DNA from: Candidatus Manganitrophus sp.
GTDB taxonomy: Bacteria > Nitrospirota > Nitrospiria > SBBL01 > Manganitrophaceae
NCBI GenBank assembly: GCA_028865235.1
Contig: CP114561.1
Span: forward strand, 1,012,001 to 1,076,000
Reading direction: 5' to 3'
Length of the DNA: 64,000 nt
The notes below the pieces were generated by a model. It was given only the letters and a program-made list of their open reading frames with translations. It searched no databases and was not told where the DNA came from. This document shows positions 48,196-58,059 of this stretch, piece by piece; within the stretch, counting starts at the first letter, position 1, and every line of letters begins with the position of its first letter. A program made the translations under genes and the position numbers.

Positions 48196-49681
48196 CTACC
48201 TTCTTCTTCGCGTCGTTCCTCCCGTCATCGATCCGAACAGTCCTCGCATGATCTGCCGGCCGAGCTGGCTGCCGATCGCCCGCGCGGCGCTCTTCGCCAT
48301 CGACTCGACGATCCCCTCCCGGGAGCGCCCCCGCTTCCCGGCCGAACCGGTCAAAACATCGGTCCACGATCCCTCTTGTGCTTCGCTTGGTTGCTCCGGC
48401 ACTTGCGCCGCGCGCGCCTTGAGCTTCTCGTAGGCCGATTCGCGGTCGACCGTCTTCTCGTAGTGGCCGTAGAGCACCGAGCCGTTGATCAGCGCCGCCG
48501 CGCTTCCGGGGTGATCGGGCCGATCTGGCTCGGCGGCGGGATCATGAACGCGCGCTCGACGACGCCGGGCCGGCCCTTCTCGTCGAGCAGCGACACCAGC
48601 GCCTCGCCGACGCCCAGCTCGGTGATCGCCGCCTCGACGTCGAGCGTCGGGTTGGCGCGGAAGGTCTGCGCCGCCGCCTTGACCGCCTTCTGGTCGCGCG
48701 GCGTGAAGGCGCGCAGCGCGTGCTGCACGCGGTTGCCGAGCTGGCCCAGCACCGTGTCGGGAATGTCGAGCGGGTTCTGGGTGACGAAGTAGACGCCCAC
48801 GCCCTTGGAGCGGATCAGCCGCACCACCTGCTCGATCTTGTCCAGCAGCGCCTTGGGCGCGTCGTTGAACAGCAGGTGCGCCTCGTCGAAGAAGAACACC
48901 AGCTTGGGCTTGTCCAGGTCGCCGACCTCGGGCAGGTGCTCGAACAGCTCCGCCAGCAGCCACAGCAGGAAGGTGGCGTAGAGCGGGGGCGCGTGCATCA
49001 GCTTGTCGGCGGCGAGGATGTTGACGACGCCCTGCCCCTGGTCATCGGTCTGCATCAGGTCGTCGAGATTCAGCGCCGGCTCGCCGAAGAACTGCTCGCC
49101 GCCCTGCTGCTCCAGCGCCAGCAGGCCGCGCTGGATGGCGCCGATGCTGGCGGCGGAGACGTTGCCGTACTGGGTGGCGAACGGCTTGGCGTTGTCGCCG
49201 ACATACTGGAGCATGGCGCGCAGGTCTTTCAGGTCGAGCAGCAGCAGGCCCTGGTCGTCGGCGATCTTGAAGACGAGGGTCAGCACGCCGCCCTGGGTGT
49301 CGTTGAGGTCGAGCAGGCGGCCGAGCAGCAGCGGCCCCATGTCGGAGACGGTGGCCCGCACCGGATGGCCCTGCTCGCCGAACACGTCCCAGAACACCGA
49401 CGGGACAGGGGGCGAAGCGAAAGTCGGCGAGCCCGAGCTGCCGGACGCGCTCCATGATGCTCGGATGTTCCTCCCCCGGCTGCGCAGAGGCCGGACAGGT
49501 CGCCCTTCACGTCGGCCATGAACACCGGCACGCCGATCCGGCAGAAGCCCTCCGCCAGCGTTTGCAGGGTGACCGTCTTGCCGGTGCCGGTGGCGCCGGC
49601 GATCAGGCCGTGGCGGTTGGCCATCTTCGGCAGCAGGGCGAGGTCGTGTTCTCCTTTGGCGATCAACATCGGTTGCGGCAT
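48196..49681 (-). CDS. HerA-like/DUF853 (YjgR-type) ATPase, frameshifted centre
   Basis: About 495 codons. The ATG at 49,681 opens [40 protein letters not shown], with Walker A at GATGTGKT. Later [20 protein letters not shown], Walker [21 protein letters not shown] and [20 protein letters not shown] (sensor region), as in E. coli YjgR. Frames shift near 49,490, 49,430 and 48,520. The centre (about 48,460-49,660) is CTG/GCC-rich, unlike the ends, which read [20 protein letters not shown] at the C-terminus. It may be a DNA-pumping or conflict-system ATPase; the family is widespread. Confidence 0.85.
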
Positions 49682-49770
49682 CTTTTTATCAGCGCTCCTT
49701 ATCAGTTCACCGTACGTTGATCCCCCCATCATATGGATTTGAAAAACGGAGTCAAGTCATTTTTAAATGC

Positions 49771-49800
49771 GTAGGGACGGGCCGATGTGTCCGCCCTAAC
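49771..49800. repeat. GTAGGG...CCCTAC-like imperfect palindrome
   Basis: GTAGGGACGGGCCGATGTGT CCGCCCTAAC, in the 293-base gap 49,682-49,974 before the restriction-modification island. Related to the palindromes at 26,921 and 62,081. The rest of this gap contains no gene I can see. Confidence 0.55.
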
Positions 49801-49974
49801 TTTTCAAACCAAAATCGATCGTCGAGGCAGGCACACACACCGGTACGCCCCGACAAAACGTCAACCGGGATTTCCATTATTCGCAGGAGCGCGCTTTATA
49901 AGCTTTTCCGGTGTTGATTCCTTGGGGAGAAAAAAGTATACTCCGGGATAATTCCCCTCCAGCCCGGAGCCGCC

Positions 49975-52344
49975 TTGGATCAAGCCGCCCACAACAAAAT
50001 CGTCTCCTTCATCTGGGGCATCGCCGACGACGTCCTGCGCGACCTCTTCAAGCGCGGCAAGTACCGCGACGTGATCCTGCCGATGACCGTGCTGCGCCGG
50101 CTGGATGCCGTGCTCGAGCCGACCAAGCAGGCGGTGCTCGACACCAAGCAGCATGCTCGACCACGCCGGCATCACCGAGCAGCGCGCCGCGCTGCGCCGA
50201 GGCCGCCGGGCAGGCGTTCTACAACACGTCGCGGTTCACGCTGCGCGACCTGCAAGGTCCCGCGCCAGCCAGCAGCAGCTCAGGGCCGACTTCGAGGACT
50301 ACCTCGACGGCTTCTCGCCCAACGTGCAGGACATCCTCGACAACTTCGAGTTCCGCAACCAGATCCCGCCCCTGTCCAAGGCCGACGCGCTCGGCACGCT
50401 GATCGAGAAATTCCTCGACCCCGACATCAACCCCTCGGCCCGAACCCCGTGCTGGGTGGCGACGGTTCGGTCAAACAGCCCGGCCATCGACAACCACGCC
50501 ATGGGCACGGTGTTCGAGGAGCTGGTGCGCCGCTTCAACGAGGAGAACAACGAAGAGGCCGGCGAGCACTGGACGCCGCGCGACGCCGTCAAGCTGATGG
50601 CGAAGCTGATCTTCCTGCCCATCGCCGACGACATCGAATCCGGCACCTACCTGCTCTACGACGGCGCCTGCGGCACCGGCGGCATGCTCACCGTGGCCGA
50701 GGAAACGCTCAAGCAGCCATCGCCGACGAAGCGACGGCAAGCAGGTCATCAGCGCACCTCTACGGCCAGGAGATCAACCCCGAGACCTACGCGATCTGCA
50801 AGGCCGACCTGCTGCTCAAGGGCGAGGGCGAAAGCGGCCGACAACATCGTCGGCGGCGCCGAGTGGTCCACGCTGGCGCACGATGCCTTCCCGGCCGCAG
50901 GAGTTCGACTTCATGGTCGCCAACCCGCCCTACGGCAAGAGCTGGAAGAAGGACCTCGAACGCGATGGGCGGCAAGGACGGCATGCGCGACCCGCGCTTC
51001 AAGGTCATCGGGCACGAGGGCGACCCCGAGCTACTCGCTCGTCACCCGCTCCAGCGACGGCCAGATGCTCTTCCTGGCCAACATGGCGTCGAAGATGAAC
51101 CACGGGACGGCGCTCGGCAGCCGCATCGCCGAGGTGCACAACGGCTGCTCGCTCTTCACCGGCGACGCCGGCCAGGGCGAGAGCAACATCCGCCGCTGGA
51201 TCATCGAGAACGACTGGCTCGAAGCCATCGTCGCCCTGCCGCTGAACCTGTTCTACAACACCGGCATCGCCACCTACGTGTGGGTGCTGTCCAACCGCAA
51301 GCCGGCGCACCGCCAGGGCCAGGTGCAGCTCATCGACGCCACGCAGTGGTTCAAGCCGCTGCGCAAGAACCTCGGCAAGAAGAACTGCGAACTCGGCCGA
51401 GGACGACATCGAGCGCATCTGCGACACCTTCCTCGCCTTCAAGGAAACGCGAGCAGTCGAAGATCTTCCCCAACGCCGCCTTCGGCTACTGGAAGGTCAC
51501 CGTCGAGCGCCCGCTGCGCCTGCACAGCCAGCTGTCGCTGAAGGCCATCGAGAGCCTGCGCTTCGCCTCGGGTGACGAAGAGCTGCGCGCCGCGCTGTTT
51601 GAGGAGTTCGGCGACGCGCTCTTCGACGACTTTTCCGATGCCATCGCCGGCGCGTTGGACCAGCGCCTGGCTGACTGGGGTAACGATGAGGACGACACCG
51701 AAGAAGAGAGAGGCCGGTCGGCGCGAAGAAGGGCCTGCCGGAGAAGAAGCGCAAGAAGCTGCTCGACGCCAAGACCTGGGAGCGTGACGGCCGCCTCGTC
51801 GAGGTGGCCACCTCCCTGCGTGTGTCGCTCGGCGACGCACTGTTCGAGGACCACAACGTCTTCCGCGACCTCGTCGACGGCGCCCTGAAGAAGCAGGGCA
51901 CCAAGCTGCCCGCCGCCGAGCTGAAGCTGATCCTGAAGGCCGTGAGCTGGCGCGTCGAGACGGCGCCGCCGGTCATCGCCAAGGTGCACAAGCCCGGCAA
52001 GCTGGCGGCCGACCCGATGCTGGGCCTGTACGACGCCGTGGTCGGCGGCAAAGCCCTGCGTCGTCGAGTACGAGCCCGACAGCGACCTGCGCGACACCGA
52101 GCAGGTGCCGCTGCTGGAAGAGGGCGGCATCGAAGCCTTCATCCGCCGCGAGGTGCTGCCCTACACGCCCGACGCCTGGATCAACAACGACGCCACCAAG
52201 ATCGGCTACGAGATCAGCTTCACGCGCCACTTCTACAAGCCGCAGCCGCTGCGCACGCTGGCGGAAATCAGCGCCGACATCCTGGCGGTCGAGAAGGAAG
52301 CCGAGGGCCTGCTGGACGATCTCCTCAGAGGTGGCGCGAAATGA
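49975..52344 (+). CDS. hsdM: type I restriction-modification system DNA methyltransferase subunit (HsdM), heavily frameshifted
   Basis: TTG start at 49,975 after GGAG: MDQAAHNKIVSFIWGIADDV LRDLFKRGKYRDVILPMTVL. N6-adenine methyltransferase motifs: DGACGTGGMLTVAEETLKQ (motif I) and NPPYGKSWKKDLE (motif IV), with NLFYNTGIATYVWVLSNRKP later. About ten indels (for example near 50,155, 50,240, 50,450, 50,720, 50,840, 51,410, 51,715, 52,055) interrupt a frame of about 790 codons. The codon style is very CTG/GCC/CGC-rich. Methylates the host genome in the HsdMS complex. It overlaps hsdS by ATGA. Confidence 0.92.
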
Positions 52345-53686
52345 TCGCCGATCTCAAACCTTATCCAGAATATAAGGAGTCCGGGCTGCCTTGGGCTGGA
52401 TTGATGCCTACCCACTGGTCGCAACGCCGCATGAAGTTTCTTTTTACCGAGCGAGTACAAAGGGGTTTTCCGATGAGCCGCTGCTCGCTGCGACTCAAAC
52501 AAAAGGTGTCGTTCGTAAAGAGGACTACGGCTCGCGCACTGTCACGGCCCAGAAGGATTTTCACCTTCTAAAGTTGGTAGAGCAGGGAGACTTCGTTATC
52601 AGTCTTCGTTCATTCGAAGGCGGGATTGAGGCCGCACACTGCCGTGGCATTATCAGCCCCGCCTATACAGTTCTTGCTCCAAGGCCAGAAGCTCACCGCA
52701 CCTATTTCACTCGCTTTTTTAAATCGCCCGATTTCATTCGCAGCCTCTCACTTTTCGTGACCGGGATTCGCGAAGGACAGAACATTGACTACGAACGGTT
52801 GAGTCGTGCTTACATGCCGCTTCCGCCCACCGAAGAGCAGAAAATGATAGGACGGTTTCTCGACCATGCGAACCGGAGGCTGGAGCGGACGATTCGGGCG
52901 AAGAAGAAGTTGATTGCGCTGCTGAACGAGCAGAAGCAGGTCATCATCCAACGCGCCGTCACCCGCGGCCTCGACCCCACCGTCCCCCTCAAACCCTCCG
53001 GCATCTCTTGGCTTGGTGACATTCCGAAGCATTGGGAGGTGAAGCGCTTGAAGTGGGTAACGCGACTGCAGCGAGGCTACGACCTTCCCGCAGACAAGAG
53101 AAAGTGGGGTACGATCCCCGTTGTGTCTTCCGGCGGGGTGATCGATTCACATAACGAGTCTCGGGCGAAAGGGCCAGGGGTGGTGATGGGTCGATATGGT
53201 TCAACTGATGCCGTCTTCTATATTGAGAAAGATTTCTGGCCGCATAATACCGCGTTGTTTGTTACGGACTTTCAGGGCAATCTTCCCAAGTGGTGCTACT
53301 ATCTGCTCCGGACGATTTCGAAGTCAGACTATTCAGGAAAGTCCGCAGTGCCGGGAGTAGACAGAAAAGATCTATACGGGATTTATGTCCCGCGACCACC
53401 GACGACTGAGCAATCCACTCTGGTTGAAGGCATCGAGGAACAATCGAAAGCGTTCGACGACACTATCGGCCGTGTCGAACGCGAAATCGCTCTGCTACGG
53501 GAATACCGCACCCGCCTGATCGCCGACGTGGTCACCGGCAAGCTGGACGTGCGCGAGGCGGCGGCGCGGCTTCCGAAGGAGACTGAGGAGCAGAAGCCGC
53601 TCGATGCGTCTAATGTCCTGACCGATGCCCAGACGGACGACCAGCCGACGACCTCGACGCCGTTGCCGGAGGAGGCCGAGGCATGA
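52341..53686 (+). CDS. hsdS: type I restriction-modification system specificity subunit (HsdS), one frameshift
   Basis: About 447 residues. Begins MIADLKPYPEYKESGLPWAG LMPTHW, a typical HsdS start. A shift near 52,460 leads into TKGFSDEPLLAATQTKGVV and then two target-recognition domains separated by coiled-coil spacers: RRLERTIRAKKKLIALLNEQ KQVIIQRAVTRGLDPTVPLK (central conserved region), SGISWLGDIPKHWEVKRLKW for the second domain, and DDTIGRVEREIALLREYRTR LIADVVTGKLDVREAA at the end. Determines the methylated DNA sequence. Codon use is less GC-extreme than hsdM. Overlaps the next gene by ATGA. Confidence 0.93.
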
Positions 53687-55179
53687 CTACCGACCGACCC
53701 GCCGAGTATCTGGCCAGTCTGGTGCGGGAGTTGTGCAAACTGCCGCAGGAGACGGAGTGGGTCGAGTTCAAGGTCAACGATGCCACGCCGCAGGAGATCG
53801 GCGAATACATCTCGGCGCTGGCCAATGCGGCAGCGTTGATTGGCAAGGCATTCGCCTATCTGGTGTGGGGTGTAGAAAATAGCAGTCACGCAGTTGTCGG
53901 TACGCGCTTTGTGCCCCGCACGGCGAAAGTGGGCAACGAGGAGCTGGAGACCTGGCTGCTGCATCTCCTCTCGCCCAAAATCAATTTCCGCTTTTTCGAA
54001 GTTATGGTGGATGGGCTGTCGGTGGTGCTGCTGGAGATCGAGCGGGCCTTCCGCCACCCAGTGCAGTTCCAGGGACAGGAATTCATCCGAATCGGTCCCT
54101 ATAAGAAGAGGCTAAAGGACTTTCCGGAAAAGGAACGCGAGTTGTGGCGTATCTTCGATCGCACTCCTTTCGAGGACGGCGTGGCCGCCGAACGGGTACG
54201 TGACGACGATGTGCTGCGCCTGCTTGATTACCCAGCCTACTTTGACCTACTGGAACGTCCGTTGCCGGAGAACCGCGACGGAATTCTCGAAGCGCTGGCC
54301 GACGACGGTTTGGTTTCTCCCTGCGAGGCCGGTGGCTGGAGCATCACCAACCTGGGGGTGATGCTGTTTGCAAAGCGGCTGGAGGATTTCCACGCGCTGC
54401 GGCGCAAGGCGGTGCGGGTGATTCAGTACCGGGGCAACGGCCGCGTCGAGACCCTGAAGGAACAGGTCGGCACCAAAGGCTATGCCTGCGGTTTCGAGGG
54501 GCTGATCGGCTTCATCAATGGCTTGCTGCCATCCAACGAGGTTATCGGGCAGGCACTGCGCCGCAGACTGTGCCCAGGTTCCCGGAGTTGGCGGTCCGCG
54601 AGCTGGTGGCCAACGCCCTTATCCACCAGGACTTTTTCGTGACAGGTGCCGGGCCCACGGTGGAGATCTTCGACGATCGCATCGAGATCACCAACCCCGG
54701 CGACCCGCTGGTGGACCCGGAACGATTCGTGGATACGCCGCCTCGCTCGCGCAACGAAGCGCTTGCCTCGCTGATGCGCCGCTTCCGCATCTGCGAGGAG
54801 CGCGGCAGCGGAATCGACAAGGTGGTTTTCCAGACAGGAGTTCTATCAATTCCCGGCCCCTATTTTTGAAGTAGTCGGAGAGAACACCAAGGCGGTGCTG
54901 TTCGCACCACGACCACTATCAAAAATGGACAAGGCAGATCGTATCCGAGCCTGCTACCTGCATGCCTGTTTAAGCTATGTGATGCGCGAGGACCTGACGA
55001 ACAGTACTTTGCGAAAGCGGTTTGGGGTCGAGCCACAGAACATTGCCTTGCTTCGCGGATCATTCGTGAAGCCATCGAAGCGCGGGGGCATTGTTCCGTC
55101 CGATGCCGATGCCGCGCCCAAACTGATGCGGTACCTGCCGCACTGGGCGGCAGCCACTGAGAACGGCCAAAGTGACTGA
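53683..55179 (+). CDS. AlbA_2/Schlafen-domain ATP-binding protein in an R-M operon, frameshifted
   Basis: About 498 codons. N-terminal AlbA_2 domain: ETEWVEFKVNDATPQEIGEY ISALANAAALIGKAFAYLVW GVE. After the first 280 residues the frame shifts near 54,565 to ELAVRELVANALIHQDFFVT GAGPTVEIFDDRIEITNPG, a GHKL-like ATPase region, then near 54,835 to FYQLPAPIFEVVGENTKAVL. Around 55,053-55,087 two compensating shifts restore SRIIREAIEARGIVP. Such genes often sit between hsdS and hsdR; they are described as DNA-binding, putative RNA/DNA-acting modulators of the system. The start overlaps the hsdS stop. Confidence 0.82.
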
Positions 55180-55343
55180 TTTACTTGATTATTGGCGTGT
55201 TTGTTCAGATCCCCTCGTCAGTTGCCATCGATTGGTTAAACAAACCTGCCAAGACAGGAGTTACAGTGCTTTGATGGGTACTTGATGGGTACTTGATAGA
55301 CCCAGAAATCTTAGGTGATACTGAAGTAGTCAGGGAAAGCTGG

Positions 55344-58050
55344 ATGATGACCACCGACACCACCGAACGCGGCCTGGAACGGCTGATCATGCACGGCGCT
55401 GACCGGCACGCCGTGCGATGCGGGCACGGTGCCGGCGGCGCAGGTGGGCGAGGGGCCGGCCGAGTACGGGGCGGGCTGGATCGGTGGACGGCCGGAGGAT
55501 TACGACCGCGAGTACTGCGGGGACCGGGCCCAGCTCGCGGCCTTTGTGCGCGAAACGCAGCCGGACGGGGGAGGCGCTCGACCCGCCGGGGACGGCCGAC
55601 GCGGCGCGTGCTGGGGGGCGGGGGGGGGCGGACCCCCGGGGCGGCACCCTCGGGGTGGGCGCGACGGCCAGCACGGGCCCCACCCCGATCTGTTCTACCC
55701 GCCGCATCGCCGGGCAACAGGCGGCCGAGAGCGATGCCGCCAACCGCTTCAGCGTGACGCGGCAACTGCGCTACAGCCGCGACGAGACGCAGCGCGCGCT
55801 GGACCTGGGCCTGTTCATCAACGGCCTGCCGGTGGCGACCTTCGAGCTCAAGAACAGCCTGACCAAGCAGACGGTCGCCGACGCCGTGGAGCAGTACCAG
55901 CGCGACCGCGACCCGCGCGAGCGGCTGTTCGAGTTCGGCCGCTGCGTGGTGCACTTTGCGGTGGACGATGCACGAGGTGCGCTTCTGCACGCACCTGAAG
56001 GGCAAGGGCTCGTGGTTCCTGCCCTTCAACCAGGGCTGGAACGACGGCGCCGGCAACCCGCCGAACCCGAACGGCCTCAAGACCGACTACCTGTGGCGGC
56101 GCATCCTCAGCCGCGCGGGCCTGACCGACATCCTGGAGAACTACGCCCAGGTCGTCGAGACCAGGGACGAACGGACCGGCCGCAAGAAGAAGCGCTGCAG
56201 ATCTGCCCGCGCTTCCACCAGCTCGACGTGGTGCGCCGGCTGCTGGCCGATGCGCGCACGCACGGCGCCGGCCGGCGCTACCTGATCCAGCACTCGGCCG
56301 GCAGCGGCAAGAGCAACTCCATCGCCTGGCTGGCGCACCAGCTCATCGGCCTGAAGAAGGACGACGCGGCGGTCTTCGACTCGATCATCGTCGTCACCGA
56401 CCGGCGCATCCTCGACCAGCAGATCCAGGACACGATCAAGCAGTTCGCGCAGGTGGGCGCGACCGTGGGCCACGCCGAGCATTCCGGCGACCTGCGGCGG
56501 TTCATCGCCGAGGGCAAGAAGATCATCATCTCCACGGTGCAGAAGTTCCCGTTCATCCTGGACGAGATCGGCGCCGAACCCCGCGGGCGCCGGTTCGCGC
56601 TGATCATCGACGAGGCGCATTCGAGCCAGGGCGGGAAGGCCTCGGGCGCGATGAACGAGGCGCTGGCCGACGCCGAGGACGAGATCAACGACGTGCTCGA
56701 ACGGCGGATGCAGGCGCGCAAGATGCTGACCAACGCCAGCTACTTCGCCTTCACCGCCACGCCCAAGCACAAGACGCTGGAGATCTTCGGCGAGGCCGAC
56801 CCGCAGCCGGACGGCACGGTGAAGCACCGGCCGTTCCACAGCTACACCATGAAGCAGGCGATCCAGGAGCGCTTCATCCTGGACGTGCTGGAGCACTACA
56901 CGCCGGTGGAGAGCTACTACAAGCTCATCAAGAAGGTGGAGGACGACCCGGAGTTCGACACCAAGCGGGCGAAGAAGAAGCTGCGCCGCTACGTGGAGAG
57001 CCACGACCACGCCATCCGGCTGAAGGCCGAGATCATGGTCGACCACTTCCACGAGCAGGTGCTGGCGCTGAACAAGATCGGCGGCGAGGCGCGCGCCATG
57101 GTGGTGACGAGCGGCATCGAGCGCGCGATCCAGTACTTCCACGCCATGCGCGACTACCTGGCCGAGCGCAAGAGCCGCTACCAGGCGATCGTCGCGTTCT
57201 CGGGCGAGCACACCTATGGCGGCGCGAAGGTCACCGAGGCGTCGCTCAACGGCTTTGCGTCGAGCCAGATCGCGGACAAGATCCAGCAGGACCCGTACCG
57301 CTTCCTGATCTGCGCCGACAAGTTCCAGACCGGCTACGACGAGCCGCTGCTGCACACGATGTACGTGGACAAGCCGCTGGCGGGCATCAAGGCCGTGCAG
57401 ACGCTCTCGCGCCTGAACCGCGCGCACCCGAAGAAGCACGACGTGTTCGTGCTCGACTTCATGAACGACGCCGACACCATCCAGCAGGCGTTTGCCGGAC
57501 TACTACCGCACGACGATCCTCGCCGACGAGACCGACCCCAACAAGCTGCACGACCTCAAGGCGGCGCTCGATGGCTGCCAGGTCTATGCCGCGGCGCAGG
57601 TGGACGAGTTTGCGGCGCTGTATCTGGGCGGCGCCGACCGCGACCGGCTCGACCCGATCCTCGACGCCTGTGTGGCCGATTACCGCGAGCGGCTGGACGA
57701 GGACGGGCAGGTGGACTTCAAGGGCAAGGCCAAGGCGTTCCTGCGCGCCTATGGCTTTCTGTCGTCGATCCTGCCGTACACGAACGCCGAATGGGAGAAG
57801 CTGTCGATCTTCCTCACCTTTCTCGTGCCCAAGCTGCCGGCGCCGGTGGAGGAGGACCTGTCCAAGGGCATTCTGGACGCCATCGACATGGACAGTTACC
57901 GCGTCGAGAAACAGGCAGCGGTGAAGATTCAGCTGCCGGACGAGGATGCGGAAATCGACCCGATGCCAACCGATGGCGGCGGGCGCAAGCCGGAACCGGA
58001 GCTGGATCGGCTCTCGAACATCCTGAAGACCTTCAACGACCAGTTCGGTC
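55344..58050 (+). CDS. hsdR: type I restriction endonuclease subunit (HsdR), frameshifted and 3'-truncated
   Basis: ATG at 55,344 (MMTTDTTERGLERLIMHGA). Nuclease motif: LDLGLFINGLPVATFELKNS (D..ExK). Then Walker A QHSAGSGKSNSIAWLAHQLI, DEAH helicase box ALIIDEAHSSQGGKASGAMN, FAFTATPKHKTLEIFGEADP and RFLICADKFQTGYDEPLLHT MYVDKPLAGIKAVQTLSRLN. Many shifts lie between 55,420 and 57,510, including a degenerate G-rich tract at 55,563-55,700. The gene stops abruptly at LSNILKTFNDQFG (about 58,049), where HsdR should continue for about 150-170 residues. The decarboxylase gene begins in another frame right there. Confidence 0.9.
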
Positions 58051-58059
58051 GGCGATTTC

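Noticed and set aside
56141..57439. A 432-codon minus-strand frame
   Set aside because: Opposite the clean part of hsdR with helicase motifs; valine/arginine/leucine-rich nonsense.
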